A stretch of DNA of 64,000 nt. Origin: Linnemannia elongata. Its lineage: Eukaryota > Mortierellomycota > Mortierellomycetes > Mortierellales > Mortierellaceae. Made by a program: the position numbers and the translations under genes. Within the stretch, counting starts at the first letter, position 1; each line of letters begins with the position of its first letter. The DNA is taken from the NCBI GenBank assembly GCA_036320915.1, contig JAXBDG010000016.1, forward strand, positions 1,054,001 through 1,118,000, given 5' to 3'. The notes under the pieces were generated by a model. That model saw nothing but the letters and a program-made list of their open reading frames with translations, searched no databases and was not told the DNA's origin. Shown one piece after another: positions 10,400 through 20,039 of the stretch.

Positions 10400-11930
10400 C
10401 TTTTCACCAATAGCTTGTTATAGCATTGCACCAATGCCCTGATTAGAAGCATCTGCAGCAATAAAGAAGGTTGCCTGAGATTTGGGAAAGAAATCACTAC
10501 AGAAGATGCCAACAGCAATTTCATTGTAAAAAAAGGCGTGCTGTTGTTCTGCTCTCCAGACTTTCAAAAGATTACTGGTATTCTTTGTCGGTTCGAAAGG
10601 AGCACTTACTTTTGAGTACATTGGGTAAATGGTCTCCAAAGTAGTTTAGCAATCCAAGATAATTTTGCAATTCTTAGGTATTCTTAGACTCTGGCCATGT
10701 AGTTGCATCATCCAACTTTACTGGATCAACTCTGATCCCTGTACTTGAAATGATGGAAGCAAGAAGCCTAAGTTTTGTGCGGAAGAAATTGCATTTATCT
10801 TTATTTATGATTAGCTTTGATTTATTGAGTCTGGTAAACACCTCCTCAGAATGATCAAAATGCTCCTCATAAGAATTGGAAGAGATAACTATATCATCTT
10901 GAAAAACTAGCACAAACAAAAGATCACCCAACAAGGACGACATAAAACTCTGGAAAATACTTGGCATGGTTTTCAAGCCAAAAGGTGCGCCTTGAAAGTC
11001 ATACTGCACATGTTTCCAAGTGAAAGCTATTTTGCGAATGTCTTTTTCTGCCATTCTAAATCGATGGTATGCCTTTTTGAGATCGATAGTACAAGATATC
11101 CTGTTACCAGCAACTGCTCTGAAGAGATCACGAACTAAGGCCAATTCGATATTTTTTCATCTTCAAGTAGTACGTTAAAATGACGGAAATCAAGGCACGG
11201 ATCAGTCCTCTTGCTATTAGCGTCATTTTTGGGTACTATAGTCAAAGGGGTATTAAGGACGAGCGTGATTAGAGTTTTGAAGCGAATAATGGTGCCACCT
11301 GCTAACTATTTCTTAATCGCTTTATCTACAAATCACTCATGATGAAATGGATATAGGGTGCTATTAATTTCCATGCTGTAACACCATCAAGTGTTTTCAG
11401 TCGCACTACAGCTTCATCCAGCGTACAAAAACTCTGCGGCGAAATAGCTGCATTCTCATCAATCAAAAACCACGAATGGGTTGAAGAAATCCATCCCTCA
11501 AAGCAATGAAGGCAGGAGCTTTCTCTGCTTCTCGGATCTGGGTTGGTACAAGAGCTTTAAACTCGTCTTCCAATGGATGCGGAGCAAAATGTTTTTGCAT
11601 CTTTACCAAGGCCGGGCAATCTAAAGATATCAGACCCAAAGACGAAAAATGTATCCAAACTAATCAGTAAGTCATAGCCATAAGGCATATCCAAGACTTC
11701 ACATGCATGAATTACTACTTTTTCTGTAGTGTCTAGAGCCACAGGTACAGTAGCACCAATACGAGGTACAGTAATGCTAGCATGTGCCAATTGAATGGGG
11801 TCATCATGTTGTCTGTATGAATGGCCATTACTTCTAATGTTTTGACTAGTCTAGTTGATACACACCTAACAGTGGTGTTGTATATGCGCACAACATGTGT
11901 GAAATATTTAGCCTGTGCTAGTCGTAGCAA
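10400..11930 (-). mobile_element. Ty3/Gypsy-like pol fragment (protease, RT, RNase H), decayed
   Basis: Reading on the minus strand from 11930 to 10400: a retropepsin-like stretch (VALDTT; later YDLLISLDTF), then reverse transcriptase with LKKAYHRFRMAEKD, QGAPFGLKTMPSIFQ and the catalytic FQDD box (about 10674-11144), then an RNase H start (FFIAADASNQGIGAML, 10418-10639). The frames are interrupted and no integrase or LTR pair is visible, so this is a dead fragment. It separates the 3' sides of two KP4-like genes. The part from about 10.68 kb onward is the outer left arm of the palindrome. Confidence 0.8.
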
Positions 11931-12324
11931 TTACAAGTTCACTCGCATGATATGAGGAGACAATAAAACAAAGACGGCTAGAAAATAAAGGGTACGTTTC
12001 TGTCCAACTCATCAACTTCCATGTGCAGTTGCACACATACACATTTTCTATCTGTTTGTCACCTTTATTACTCTCACATCTTTTTCTACTTCACAAAGCA
12101 AATGAAAAGGTATTTTTTGAAAGTGCCAAGAGCGATGAAGAATTTTTTTAAACATGATGTGGTTATTTATTTATTTATTTCTTAGTGCGAGGAGGTAAAG
12201 TGATCAAAAGGTACACTACTGGAAGGAAACAAAAATTCGTAATCGCGTTTGAAATAATATGGGATGGCTTGCAGAGGAACAGCCTGTGACCGACGTGGAA
12301 AAATGGGTCCCAGAACGCACTCAC

Positions 12325-12702
12325 TTAGTTGGGGTTGCCAGAATCAACACAGTTGGAACAGAAGTTCAGAGTGACCTCGCAACTGCCGCCATTGAAAGCG
12401 TGACTTCCGCAGCCCTTGCAGCCCTGGCCGCCGTAGATGGGGGCGAACAAATCCTTGATCTGTCTACCGGTCAGTGAGGGGAAGTCTCCGTCGCATCGGT
12501 AGATGGCGGTGCATTGGCCGTTGGTGCGTGAAGTGAAGCTGTTGTAGACCGTGTCGTCGGTGAAGCGGTTGAAGGCTCCAGTACAGTCGCCACTCATACC
12601 CTTGTTACAGCGGAAGGAGCCGTGGCAGTTGTCGGAGAAGCCGAAGACAGACACAGCGAGAGTGGCGATGGTGACCATGAAGAAGATGATTGACTTGAAC
12701 AT
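12325..12702 (-). CDS. KP4-like killer-toxin-family secreted protein, 125 aa (left palindrome arm)
   Basis: Mirror copy of the gene at 15515-15892; the proteins differ at one signal-peptide residue (Thr versus Ala at position 11). Signal peptide about 1-21. Ten cysteines at 26, 32, 40, 64, 70, 95, 98, 108, 115 and 118, matching copy 1 after a one-residue shift, including the GCKGCG element. Family assignment (KP4-like) is by cysteine pattern and moderate. It is transcribed away from the axis of the palindrome, divergently from its twin, with its own TATA box at 12808-12814. The frame is intact. Confidence 0.6.
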   Translation of the reverse strand: MFKSIIFFMVTIATLAVSVFGFSDNCHGSFRCNKGMSGDCTGAFNRFTDDTVYNSFTSRTNGQCTAIYRCDGDFPSLTGRQIKDLFAPIYGGQGCKGCGSHAFNGGSCEVTLNFCSNCVDSGNPN

Positions 12703-12801
12703 TTTGTTGAAGTTGGAGTTTTGCTTGATGTTGCTGGTGGTGTTATTGAGAGTTGTTGAGACTTGAGAAGTTTGTTGCCAATAAGAACGATGGGGATACC
12801 T

Positions 12802-12900
12802 CCTTCTTTATATAGGCGAAGAGAGTTGTGAGAGAAAAGAAATGACTCGTGTTATTGTCATTTGGGCAGCATGAAGAGAGATAACAGATCAGGAGTACAC
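12802..12900 (-). promoter_or_regulatory. Secreted-gene promoter module (left arm)
   Basis: Inverted copy of the module at 15319-15415. On the minus strand it reads CTGATCTGTTATCTCTC, AAATGACAATAACACG, then TCACAACTCTCTTCG and a TATATAAAG box at 12806-12814, about 105 nt before the KP4-like start. Confidence 0.7.
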
Positions 12901-12976
12901 CATTTCACATTGGACTAACAAACAATAACAAATCATCAAGGTCAAAGAGAAGATGAGGGATGCTAAGGGAACTTTG

Positions 12977-13560
12977 GCAAGTGGAAAGAAGCGGCATAGA
13001 AACATCAATGCAGAGAATAAAGGAACTTTTTAATAGAAGTAGGGGCAAGTCGAGAGATGAGGCACAGAAACTTCGATGCAGAAAAAAAGGGGTTTTTAAT
13101 ATAACTTAGGCAAGCGGAGAGATGAGGCACAGAAATATCTATGCAGAGAAAAAGGGACTTGTTAATATAACTAGGGCAAGCAGAAAGATGCGGCATAGAA
13201 ACATCGATGCAGAGAAAAAAGGGGTTTTTAATATAACTTGGGCAAGTGAAGAGACGAGGCATAGAAACATCGATGCAGAGAAAAAAGGGACTTGTTAATA
13301 GAACTAGAGGTAAGTGGAGAGATGAGGCACAGAAACATCGATGCAGAGAAAAATGGAACGTACTAATAGAACTAGGGTAAGTGGAGAGATGGGGAATAAA
13401 AAAATTAATGCAGAGAAAAAAGGACTTGAAAATAGAAGTAGGGCAAGTAAAAAAATGCGGCATAGAAACATCGATGCTAAGAAAAAAGGGACTTGTTACT
13501 AGAACTAGGGCAAGTGGAGAGATGAGGCATAGAAACATTAATGCAGAGAAAAGAGGGACT
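12977..13560. repeat. 67-bp minisatellite, about 8.7 units (left arm)
   Basis: Mirror of 14657-15240. Recurring GATGAGGCATAGAAACATCG and GCAGAGAAAAAAGG blocks with a 66-67 bp period. It lies between the promoter module and the 25-bp minisatellite. Confidence 0.85.
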
Positions 13561-13661
13561 TGCTAAAAGAAGAGGCATCATATGGTGTGCCCTAGTGTTA
13601 CAAACGCCTTTCGAATTATTAAAACTGCCAACTATGCGATTAAGAATTCTGCGGCCAATTA

Positions 13662-13786
13662 CTAATTGCACCGCCTTAACATAGGAATACCTGCACTGCC
13701 TTGACACAGGGGTAATTGCACTGCCTTGACACAGGAACATTTCTACCGCCTTGACACCTGAACATTTGCACCGCCTTGACACAGGA
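13662..13786. repeat. 25-bp minisatellite, 5 units (left arm)
   Basis: Mirror image of 14431-14555: five 25-bp units of the type GCCTTGACACAGGAA read on the plus strand. Confidence 0.85.
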
Positions 13787-13802
13787 ATATTCTCACTATC
13801 GT

Positions 13803-14030
13803 AACAAAATGTTTTGTTGCAATAGTAATTGAACGTAGTACAAGAGGAACAGTTCTTTCGGATAATTGGTATTTGCGCCTGCTTGAGCAGGCAATGGCCC
13901 TAAGCTATCATCCGCTGGGCTATGGCTAAAACGCCTCCAAATCAGAACCCGTGCTAAAACCTGACGATTATCGCCGTATGCCATTTTTAGATGGATACGA
14001 AAAGATCTGCGGTCCTGAATCTTACGAACA
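13803..14030 (+). pseudogene. 28S rRNA 3'-end relic (left arm)
   Basis: Inverted copy of the relic at 14188-14415, here in 28S sense on the plus strand (CGCCTCCAAATCAGAACCCG, GTGCTAAAACCTGACG, GATGGATACGAAAAG). Compared with canonical 28S ends it is substituted and truncated. It is antisense to the KP4-like gene of its arm. Confidence 0.72.
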
Positions 14031-14060
14031 CGGTGTTATCTTGCAGAGCGGAAAGGTGTA

Positions 14061-14158
14061 ATAACTTACCTTGATCCACAGCTCTGACCTCTGACCTCCG
14101 ACCTCTGACCTTCTTCCTCTTCGCCCATCATCCGATAAACTTATACCTCAAGTTTATA
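14061..14158. other. Palindrome spacer
   Basis: About 98 bp not inverted-repeated, containing short CTGACCT/CCGACCT tandem units. A homologous, non-palindromic stretch lies at about 8782-8868 in copy 1, which shows the pre-inversion order of this sequence. Confidence 0.75.
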
Positions 14159-14187
14159 ACACCTTTCCGCTCTGCAAGATAACACCG

Positions 14188-14415
14188 TGTTCGTAAGATT
14201 CAGGACCGCAGATCTTTTCGTATCCATCTAAAAATGGCATACGGCGATAATCGTCAGGTTTTAGCACGGGTTCTGATTTGGAGGCGTTTTAGCCATAGCC
14301 CAGCGGATGATAGCTTAGGGCCATTGCCTGCTCAAGCAGGCGCAAATACCAATTATCCGAAAGAACTGTTCCTCTTGTACTACGTTCAATTACTATTGCA
14401 ACAAAACATTTTGTT
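14188..14415 (-). pseudogene. 28S rRNA 3'-end relic (right arm)
   Basis: On the minus strand it resembles the 28S 3' terminus. Plus-strand landmarks are TTCGTATCCATC, GGTTTTAGCACGGGTTCTGA, GGAGGCGTTTTAG and TTACTATTGCAACAA. Antisense to the downstream KP4-like gene, as in copy 1. Confidence 0.72.
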
Positions 14416-14430
14416 ACGATAGTGAGAATA

Positions 14431-14555
14431 TTCCTGTGTCAAGGCGGTGCAAATGTTCAGGTGTCAAGGCGGTAGAAATGTTCCTGTGTCAAGGCAGTGC
14501 AATTACCCCTGTGTCAAGGCAGTGCAGGTATTCCTATGTTAAGGCGGTGCAATTA
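14431..14555 (+). repeat. 25-bp minisatellite, 5 units (right arm)
   Basis: Five units beginning at 14431, 14456, 14481, 14506 and 14531, each like TTCCTGTGTCAAGGCGGTGC. Copy 1 at 9144 has only two. Confidence 0.88.
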
Positions 14556-14656
14556 GTAATTGGCCGCAGAATTCTTAATCGCATAGTTGGCAGTTTTAAT
14601 AATTCGAAAGGCGTTTGTAACACTAGGGCACACCATATGATGCCTCTTCTTTTAGC

Positions 14657-15240
14657 AAGTCCCTCTTTTCTCTGCATTAATGTTTCTATGCCTCATCTCT
14701 CCACTTGCCCTAGTTCTAGTAACAAGTCCCTTTTTTCTTAGCATCGATGTTTCTATGCCGCATTTTTTTACTTGCCCTACTTCTATTTTCAAGTCCTTTT
14801 TTCTCTGCATTAATTTTTTTATTCCCCATCTCTCCACTTACCCTAGTTCTATTAGTACGTTCCATTTTTCTCTGCATCGATGTTTCTGTGCCTCATCTCT
14901 CCACTTACCTCTAGTTCTATTAACAAGTCCCTTTTTTCTCTGCATCGATGTTTCTATGCCTCGTCTCTTCACTTGCCCAAGTTATATTAAAAACCCCTTT
15001 TTTCTCTGCATCGATGTTTCTATGCCGCATCTTTCTGCTTGCCCTAGTTATATTAACAAGTCCCTTTTTCTCTGCATAGATATTTCTGTGCCTCATCTCT
15101 CCGCTTGCCTAAGTTATATTAAAAACCCCTTTTTTTCTGCATCGAAGTTTCTGTGCCTCATCTCTCGACTTGCCCCTACTTCTATTAAAAAGTTCCTTTA
15201 TTCTCTGCATTGATGTTTCTATGCCGCTTCTTTCCACTTG
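14657..15240 (+). repeat. 67-bp minisatellite, about 8.7 units (right arm)
   Basis: Units start with AAGTCCC or a variant at 14657, 14724, 14791, 14857 and so on. Shared blocks are TTTTTTCTCTGCATCGATG, TTTCTATGCCTCATCTCTCC and ACTTGCCCTAGTT. The non-palindromic copy 1 (about 9293-9360) has a single unit. Strongly pyrimidine-biased on the strand coding for the KP4-like gene. Confidence 0.88.
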
Positions 15241-15318
15241 CCAAAGTTCCCTTAGCATCCCTCATCTTCTCTTTGACCTTGATGATTTGTTATTGTTTGT
15301 TAGTCCAATGTGAAATGG

Positions 15319-15415
15319 TGTACTCCTGATCTGTTATCTCTCTTCATGCTGCCCAAATGACAACAACACCAGTCATTTCTTTTCTCTCGCGACTCTCTTC
15401 GCCTATATAAAGAAG
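15319..15415 (+). promoter_or_regulatory. Secreted-gene promoter module (right arm)
   Basis: Same order of blocks as copy 1: CTGATCTGTTATCTCTC, AAATGACAACAACAC, CTCTCGCGACTCTCTTCG and a TATATAAAG box at 15404-15412. The KP4-like ATG is about 105 nt downstream. Confidence 0.7.
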
Positions 15416-15514
15416 GGGTATCCCCGTCGCTCTTCTCGACAACAAACTTCTCAAGTCTCAACAACTCTCAATAACACCACCAGCAACATCAAGCAAAACT
15501 CCAACTGCAACAAA

Positions 15515-15892
15515 ATGTTCAAGTCAATCATCTTCTTCATGGTCGCCATCGCCACTCTCGCTGTATCTGTCTTCGGCTTCTCCGACAACTGCCACGGCTC
15601 CTTCCGCTGTAACAAGGGTATGAGTGGCGACTGTACTGGAGCCTTCAACCGATTCACCGACGACACGGTCTACAACAGCTTCACTTCACGCACCAACGGC
15701 CAATGCACCGCCATCTACCGATGCGACGGAGACTTCCCCTCACTGACTGGTAGACAGATCAAGGATTTGTTCGCCCCCATCTACGGCGGCCAGGGCTGCA
15801 AGGGTTGCGGAAGTCACGCTTTCAATGGCGGCAGTTGCGAGGTCACTCTGAACTTCTGTTCCAACTGTGTTGATTCTGGCAACCCCAACTAA
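15515..15892 (+). CDS. KP4-like killer-toxin-family secreted protein, 125 aa (right palindrome arm)
   Basis: Twin of 12325-12702. Signal peptide about 1-21, then a compact mature domain with ten cysteines and the GCKGCG element. The start is the first ATG after the TATA box and the AACAACTCTCAATAACACC leader shared by all three copies. The 3' flank (15893-16260) is also conserved among the three copies and runs into the Gypsy fragment. Predicted secreted antagonist by family analogy; function not shown by sequence alone. Confidence 0.6.
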   Translation: MFKSIIFFMVAIATLAVSVFGFSDNCHGSFRCNKGMSGDCTGAFNRFTDDTVYNSFTSRTNGQCTAIYRCDGDFPSLTGRQIKDLFAPIYGGQGCKGCGSHAFNGGSCEVTLNFCSNCVDSGNPN

Positions 15893-16289
15893 GTGGCTGC
15901 GTTTCTGGGACCCATTTTTCCACGGCGGTCACAGGTTGTTCTTCTGCAAGCCATCGCATATTATTTCAAACGCGATTACGAATTTTGTTTCCTTCCAGCA
16001 GTGTACCTTTTGAACACTTTACCTCCTCGCACTAAGAAATAAATAAGTAAATAAATAAACACATTGTGTTTGAAAAAATTCTTCATAGCTCTTGACACTT
16101 GCAAAAAATACCTTTCCATTTTCTGTGTGAAGTAGAAAATATGTGAGAGTGATAAAGGTGACCGTCAGATATAAAATATGGATGTGTGCAACTGTGCATG
16201 GAAGTAGGTGAGCTGGACAGAAACGTACCCACTTTATTTTCTAGCTGTCTTTGTTTCATTTTCTCCTCTTATCACGCGAGTAAGCATGC

Positions 16290-17570
16290 AATTGCTACGA
16301 CTAGCACAGACCAAATGCTTCACACATGTTGTGCGCATATACAATACTACTATTAGGTGTGTATCAACCAGACTAGTCAAAACATTAAAAATAATGGCCA
16401 TTTATGCAGACAAAATGATGACCCCATTCAGTTGGCACGTGCTAGCATTACTGTACCTCGTATTGGTGCTACTGTACCTGTGGCTCTAGACACTACAGAA
16501 AAGGTAGTAATTCATGCATGCATGTGAAGTCTTGGATATGCCATATGGCTATGACTTACTGATTAGTTTGGATACATTTTTCGTCTTTGGGTCTGATATC
16601 TTTAGATTGCCCGGACTTGGTAAAGATGCAAAAATATTTTGCTCCGCATCCATTGGAAGACGAGTTTGAAGCTCTTGTACCAACCTAGATCCCAGACGCA
16701 GAGAAAGCTCCAGCCTTCATTGCTTTGAGTGATGGATTTCTTCAACCCATTAGTGGTTTTTGATTGATGAGAATGCAGCTATTTCGCCGCAGAGTTTTTG
16801 TACTCTGGATGAAGCTGTAGTGCGAATGAAAACACCTGATGGTGTTACAGCATGGAAAAAACACAGTACCCTATACCCATTTCATCATGAGCGATTTGTA
16901 GATAAAGCGATTAAGAAATAGTTAGCAGGTGGCACTATTATTCGCCTCAAAACTCTAAACACGCCTGTCCTTAATACCCCTTTGATTTTGGTACCCAACA
17001 AGGCGCTAATGGCAAGAGGACTGATCCATGCCTTGAGTTCCGTCATTTTAACGTATTACTTGAAGATGAAAATATCGAGTTGCCCTTAGTTCGTGATCTC
17101 TTCAGAGCAGTTGCTGGTAACAGGATATCTTCTACTATCGTTCTCAAAAAGGCATACCATCGATTTAGAATGGCAGAAAAAGACATTCACAAAACAGATT
17201 TCACTTGGAGACATGAGCAGTATGACTTTCAAGGCGCGCCTTTTGGCTTGAAAACTATGCCAAGTATTTTCCAGAGTGTTATGTCTTCCTTGTTGGGTGA
17301 TCTTTTGTTTGTGCTAGTTTTTTTCAAGATGATATAGTTATCTCGTCCAATTCTTATGACAAGCATTTTGATCATTCTGAGGAGGTGCTTACCAAACACA
17401 ATAAATCAAAGCTAATCATAAATAAAGATAAATGGAATTTCTTCCGAATGAAACTTAGGCTTCTGCTTTCATCATTTCAGGTACAGGGATCAGAGTTGAT
17501 CAAGTATAGTTGGATGATGCATCTACATGGCCAGAGCCTATTGGGCATTTCACATAAAATATTTTATTTT
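16290..17570 (+). mobile_element. Ty3/Gypsy-like pol fragment, right arm, decayed
   Basis: Inverted counterpart of 10680-11930. A protease-like part lies near 16400-16640 and reverse transcriptase blocks at 17080-17337 (LKKAYHRFRMAEKD, QGAPFGLKTMPSIFQ). A frameshift just before the catalytic FQDD destroys the active site (the frame reads LVFFKMI and stops at 17337). It ends within RT near 17545, where the palindrome ends, and lacks the RNase H present on the left. Confidence 0.8.
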
Positions 17571-17617
17571 GGCGACTAAACCCCGATTAGCCAGCTATTC
17601 AGGGCAACATTTTTGTT

Positions 17618-17692
17618 CCACACCCATGCAAACCTCGCTCACAGCTGGATTGGTGGTTAATTTTTTATTCATTTTGGTTGAAAGGCACAATA
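17618..17692 (+). repeat. Dispersed 75-bp repeat, copy A
   Basis: Matches 44378-44452 with a few substitutions (shared strings CCATGCAAACC, CTCATTTTGGTTG or variant, GAAAGGCACAATAT). Flanks differ. It sits just outside the palindrome. Identity unknown; it may be an end of an unrecognised element. Confidence 0.6.
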
Positions 17693-17782
17693 TGACAAGG
17701 TTTGATGTAGAGTCCCAATTTATGGGATATGCGTTTATAGCGTGTGTATAGGAGGCACATCTGCGAGAATATTAGGCATTCA

Positions 17783-18238
17783 TCAATAATGGTATTTAAT
17801 CGAAAGAGGTAAATTGGAAGAGGCCGAAGAGCCATGGCCAGAACTACTGTCAGAGTTAGGATTGTTATAAGTGGTGACGCTATTGATCCCCCAAGGATTA
17901 TTGGAATAGCCAGAAGACCCAGCATTGACGCCGTTGGAGGCGCTAGAAAGGTAGCCATAGCCTGTGGAAGAACCTCCAGCACCTGAGTTGGAGGAAGTAG
18001 AAGCTGCACCAGGAGCATTGTAACTGCTGGCGCCAGAAGAGCCAGAGGAGCTTGAGGAAGCATATCCACCAAGTGAGCTAGCACTACCTGAGTTACTGGC
18101 AGCACTGTTGGCAGCAGTTGATTGCCTACGGAGCTTGACAGTGACTTGCCCGTCATTAGTTACTTTAGGGCCCGGAGTGGGAGCAGCAATTGCGACGGCT
18201 GCAATCAATATCAAACCTAAGAAGGGTATGTGCAGCAT
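17783..18238 (-). CDS. Ser/Gly-rich small secreted protein, 151 aa
   Basis: The preferred start at 18238 gives a good signal peptide (MLHIPFLGLILIAAVAIA then APTPGP). The mature chain is low complexity, dominated by Ser, Gly, Ala, Asn and Tyr (for example SSSSSGSSGASSYN), with no cysteines, consistent with an extracellular matrix or wall-associated protein. An upstream in-frame ATG at 18361 would place a long hydrophobic leader first and is less likely. A TATA box (TATATATATATG on the minus strand) lies at 18447-18457. A possible 5'-UTR intron donor GGTAAGC lies at about 18370. No homologue recognised. Confidence 0.5.
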   Translation of the reverse strand: MLHIPFLGLILIAAVAIAAPTPGPKVTNDGQVTVKLRRQSTAANSAASNSGSASSLGGYASSSSSGSSGASSYNAPGAASTSSNSGAGGSSTGYGYLSSASNGVNAGSSGYSNNPWGINSVTTYNNPNSDSSSGHGSSASSNLPLSIKYHY

Positions 18239-18639
18239 TGCGATATCGTCTTTGTCCATATGCCATGTTAACAGAAAGATTTGAGAAAATTTTAGTGTAA
18301 GAATGGAAAGACAAAGGGAAACAAGATAATAGATGCAGAGTAGCAAGAAAAGGAGTGTCATTAGCTTACCTTGTCTGTTTTCTGCTGGGGTTTTGGGTGA
18401 TTAGTGCTAAGGAAGAATAAGGAAGAGATGAGAGGAGTATGGAATCATATATATATAACAACAAAGTGGCTTAACTCTGACAATTATCACAACTCAACAC
18501 TATTGCTGATGTTCACAACTCATACAGCGTAGAGCAGATAAATTATCATTTTATTTCAATGCTTGGCATTATCAACTGAACGGACAGGAGAGTAGAGACG
18601 CAAAAAAAGTCGATAGCTCTGAACAAAGTAGTAATCGGG

Positions 18640-19185
18640 AGTACATTAAAACGAGCAAATAGAGGTTCGTGGAGGTATAAGAGATTGAGGGATGGAGTCT
18701 GAGTGCCAATGTGATAATGAATCAAGCGAGTTCCGGGCTGTCAGTAAGGAGAGTCACCCATACGACCCAACTGCTGCCGAGAAAGGAGGGACGTAAGATA
18801 GACCAAGGGGTGCGAAAGATGGATACAATTATCGCATCAAGGGGATGCCGAGAAAAAAGTACATTCACAGCCAATAGTATTGAGGAAAGTTACAATCAAG
18901 GGATGAAAAGGCGAGTAAAATAACTCAAAATCAAAAGGAAAAGGGTTGCTGAAAAAATGGAAGTGTGTTCAAAGATAAGGGGTGGTCCAAAAAGAACAAC
19001 TCATGACCAAGGGGTACGGAAAAATAGCATACCGAAAAAAACGGAGTATGCTCAAAGAAATGGGTCGCTAAAAAATGGGAGAAAGTTACCAGGATCAAGG
19101 GGCACTTGAAATGGATTTAAGGATGCGAAGAAATAGTGAACAATCAAAAGGAGGGATTTTGAAAAAAAAAGGAATGTGTCTAAAT
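18640..19185. repeat. Degenerate purine-rich minisatellite
   Basis: Irregular repeats of the type (A)TCAAGGGGATGC...AAAAA on the plus strand, so pyrimidine-rich on the minus strand, upstream of the Ser/Gly-rich secreted gene. Units vary from about 25 to 45 nt and are too degenerate for an exact period. Similar material occurs upstream of other secreted genes here. Confidence 0.5.
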
Positions 19186-19194
19186 CAAAGAGGA

Positions 19195-19383
19195 AAGGAG
19201 GGCTTATGGGCTCCTTTGGCAAAATCGATTGTGTGCCAGACAGATGGGCAAAGTCGTGGAACAAATCTTGAGATACTAGCATGCAAAAAAGGCATCATTG
19301 CAGTTGAGGAAAATGGCACTGCGGGCTCGCAGGTGAGTCGGCTCGAGGGAGCTGTTGAGAGGGTCTTCATAGTCAGGTTGCAT
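19195..19383 (-). pseudogene. F-box gene N-terminal relic
   Basis: The minus-strand frames spell a decayed version of the N terminus of the F-box family at 3774, 5809 and 23914. They run from MQPDYEDPLNSS and LRARSAIF to DLFHDFA and SVWHTIDFAKGA, spread over three frames. Frameshifts and the lack of the remaining roughly 400 codons show a truncated pseudogene. Confidence 0.7.
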
Positions 19384-19399
19384 TTTTACCGGATGGGTT

Positions 19400-20039
19400 G
19401 TGGTAGCTAAGAGAAGCGCGCGGTGAGTGAGGTCAAATTTGTAAAACGATGGACGGCAACAGATGGCAAGCAATAGATGGGGTAACGGATGGTAATAAAG
19501 AAAAGGCGTTGGTGGATTGATAATGGAGTATGGATAGGGAAGAGGAGCACGGAAGACGAGAACTATGAAGAAGGAAGGGTTGAAAAGATATAAACAAGAG
19601 ACGTGATAGGTTTTGATGGCTGCTTATCATGATGAACAAGGAGAGATAGCCGAAGCTTGGAAGCAAGGCTTCAAATTACAACTTTAGGGATATCAAGGGA
19701 GGCAAGTATCACTCTCCAGTTCCAACGAGCACGCATAGGTCAGGCGGAACACCAATGGTTAAAATGCAATGGAGTTATTGAATCGGCACACCCGAAGCAA
19801 CTGTAATGCGGCCTTCGAAAGTATTATGCTGTCTCGTTCAGCTTACACTTGTCCACACATTAACTTCGTTAAATAAATAAAAAAAAAAAAAGCGTGATTG
19901 TTCTTACAAACGTGATCACGATGATGCAGGTAGTGACCTTGGATGCAGTCCATAACGGTTCGACTCTAAGAAGATAATTCACAACTGAAAAAAAGCCACA
20001 CTACTAATTTGAATAATCGCGATATCAACACACCAGCTA
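19400..20039. other. Intergenic
   Basis: No gene supported. Contains an A13 tract near 19880 and pyrimidine/purine-skewed sequence. The right end is the 3' flank of the minus-strand secreted gene. Confidence 0.55.

Larger units (their letters stand above)
10680..17545. repeat. Near-perfect 6.9-kb palindrome (inverted repeat)
   Basis: Two inverted arms of about 3.4 kb with the symmetry axis near 14109 and a non-palindromic spacer at about 14061-14158. Mirror coordinates sum to about 28217. For example, 12325-12702 mirrors 15515-15892, 13005-13538 mirrors 14680-15213, and 13796-13984 mirrors 14234-14422. Each arm carries, from centre outward, a 28S 3'-end relic, a 25-bp minisatellite, a 67-bp minisatellite, a promoter module, a KP4-like gene and a Gypsy pol fragment. 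The inner parts appear identical or almost so; the outer pol parts differ by several substitutions and small indels (the coordinate sum drifts by about 8). Confidence 0.92.

Noticed and set aside
14234..14422. A 62-codon open frame (and mirror 13796-13984)
   Set aside because: Lies in the 28S 3'-end relic, which explains its conservation between arms.
14431..14555. CRISPR-like array of 25-bp units
   Set aside because: Units are head-to-tail without spacers, in a eukaryotic context; it is a minisatellite.
14680..15213. A 177-codon repetitive open frame (and its mirror at 13005-13538)
   Set aside because: It translates the 67-bp minisatellite. The period is not a multiple of three, and the frame merely lacks stops because the strand is pyrimidine-rich.
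10680..17545. Intact LTR retrotransposon
   Set aside because: Only protease, RT and partial RNase H fragments with frame breaks; no integrase or paired LTRs.
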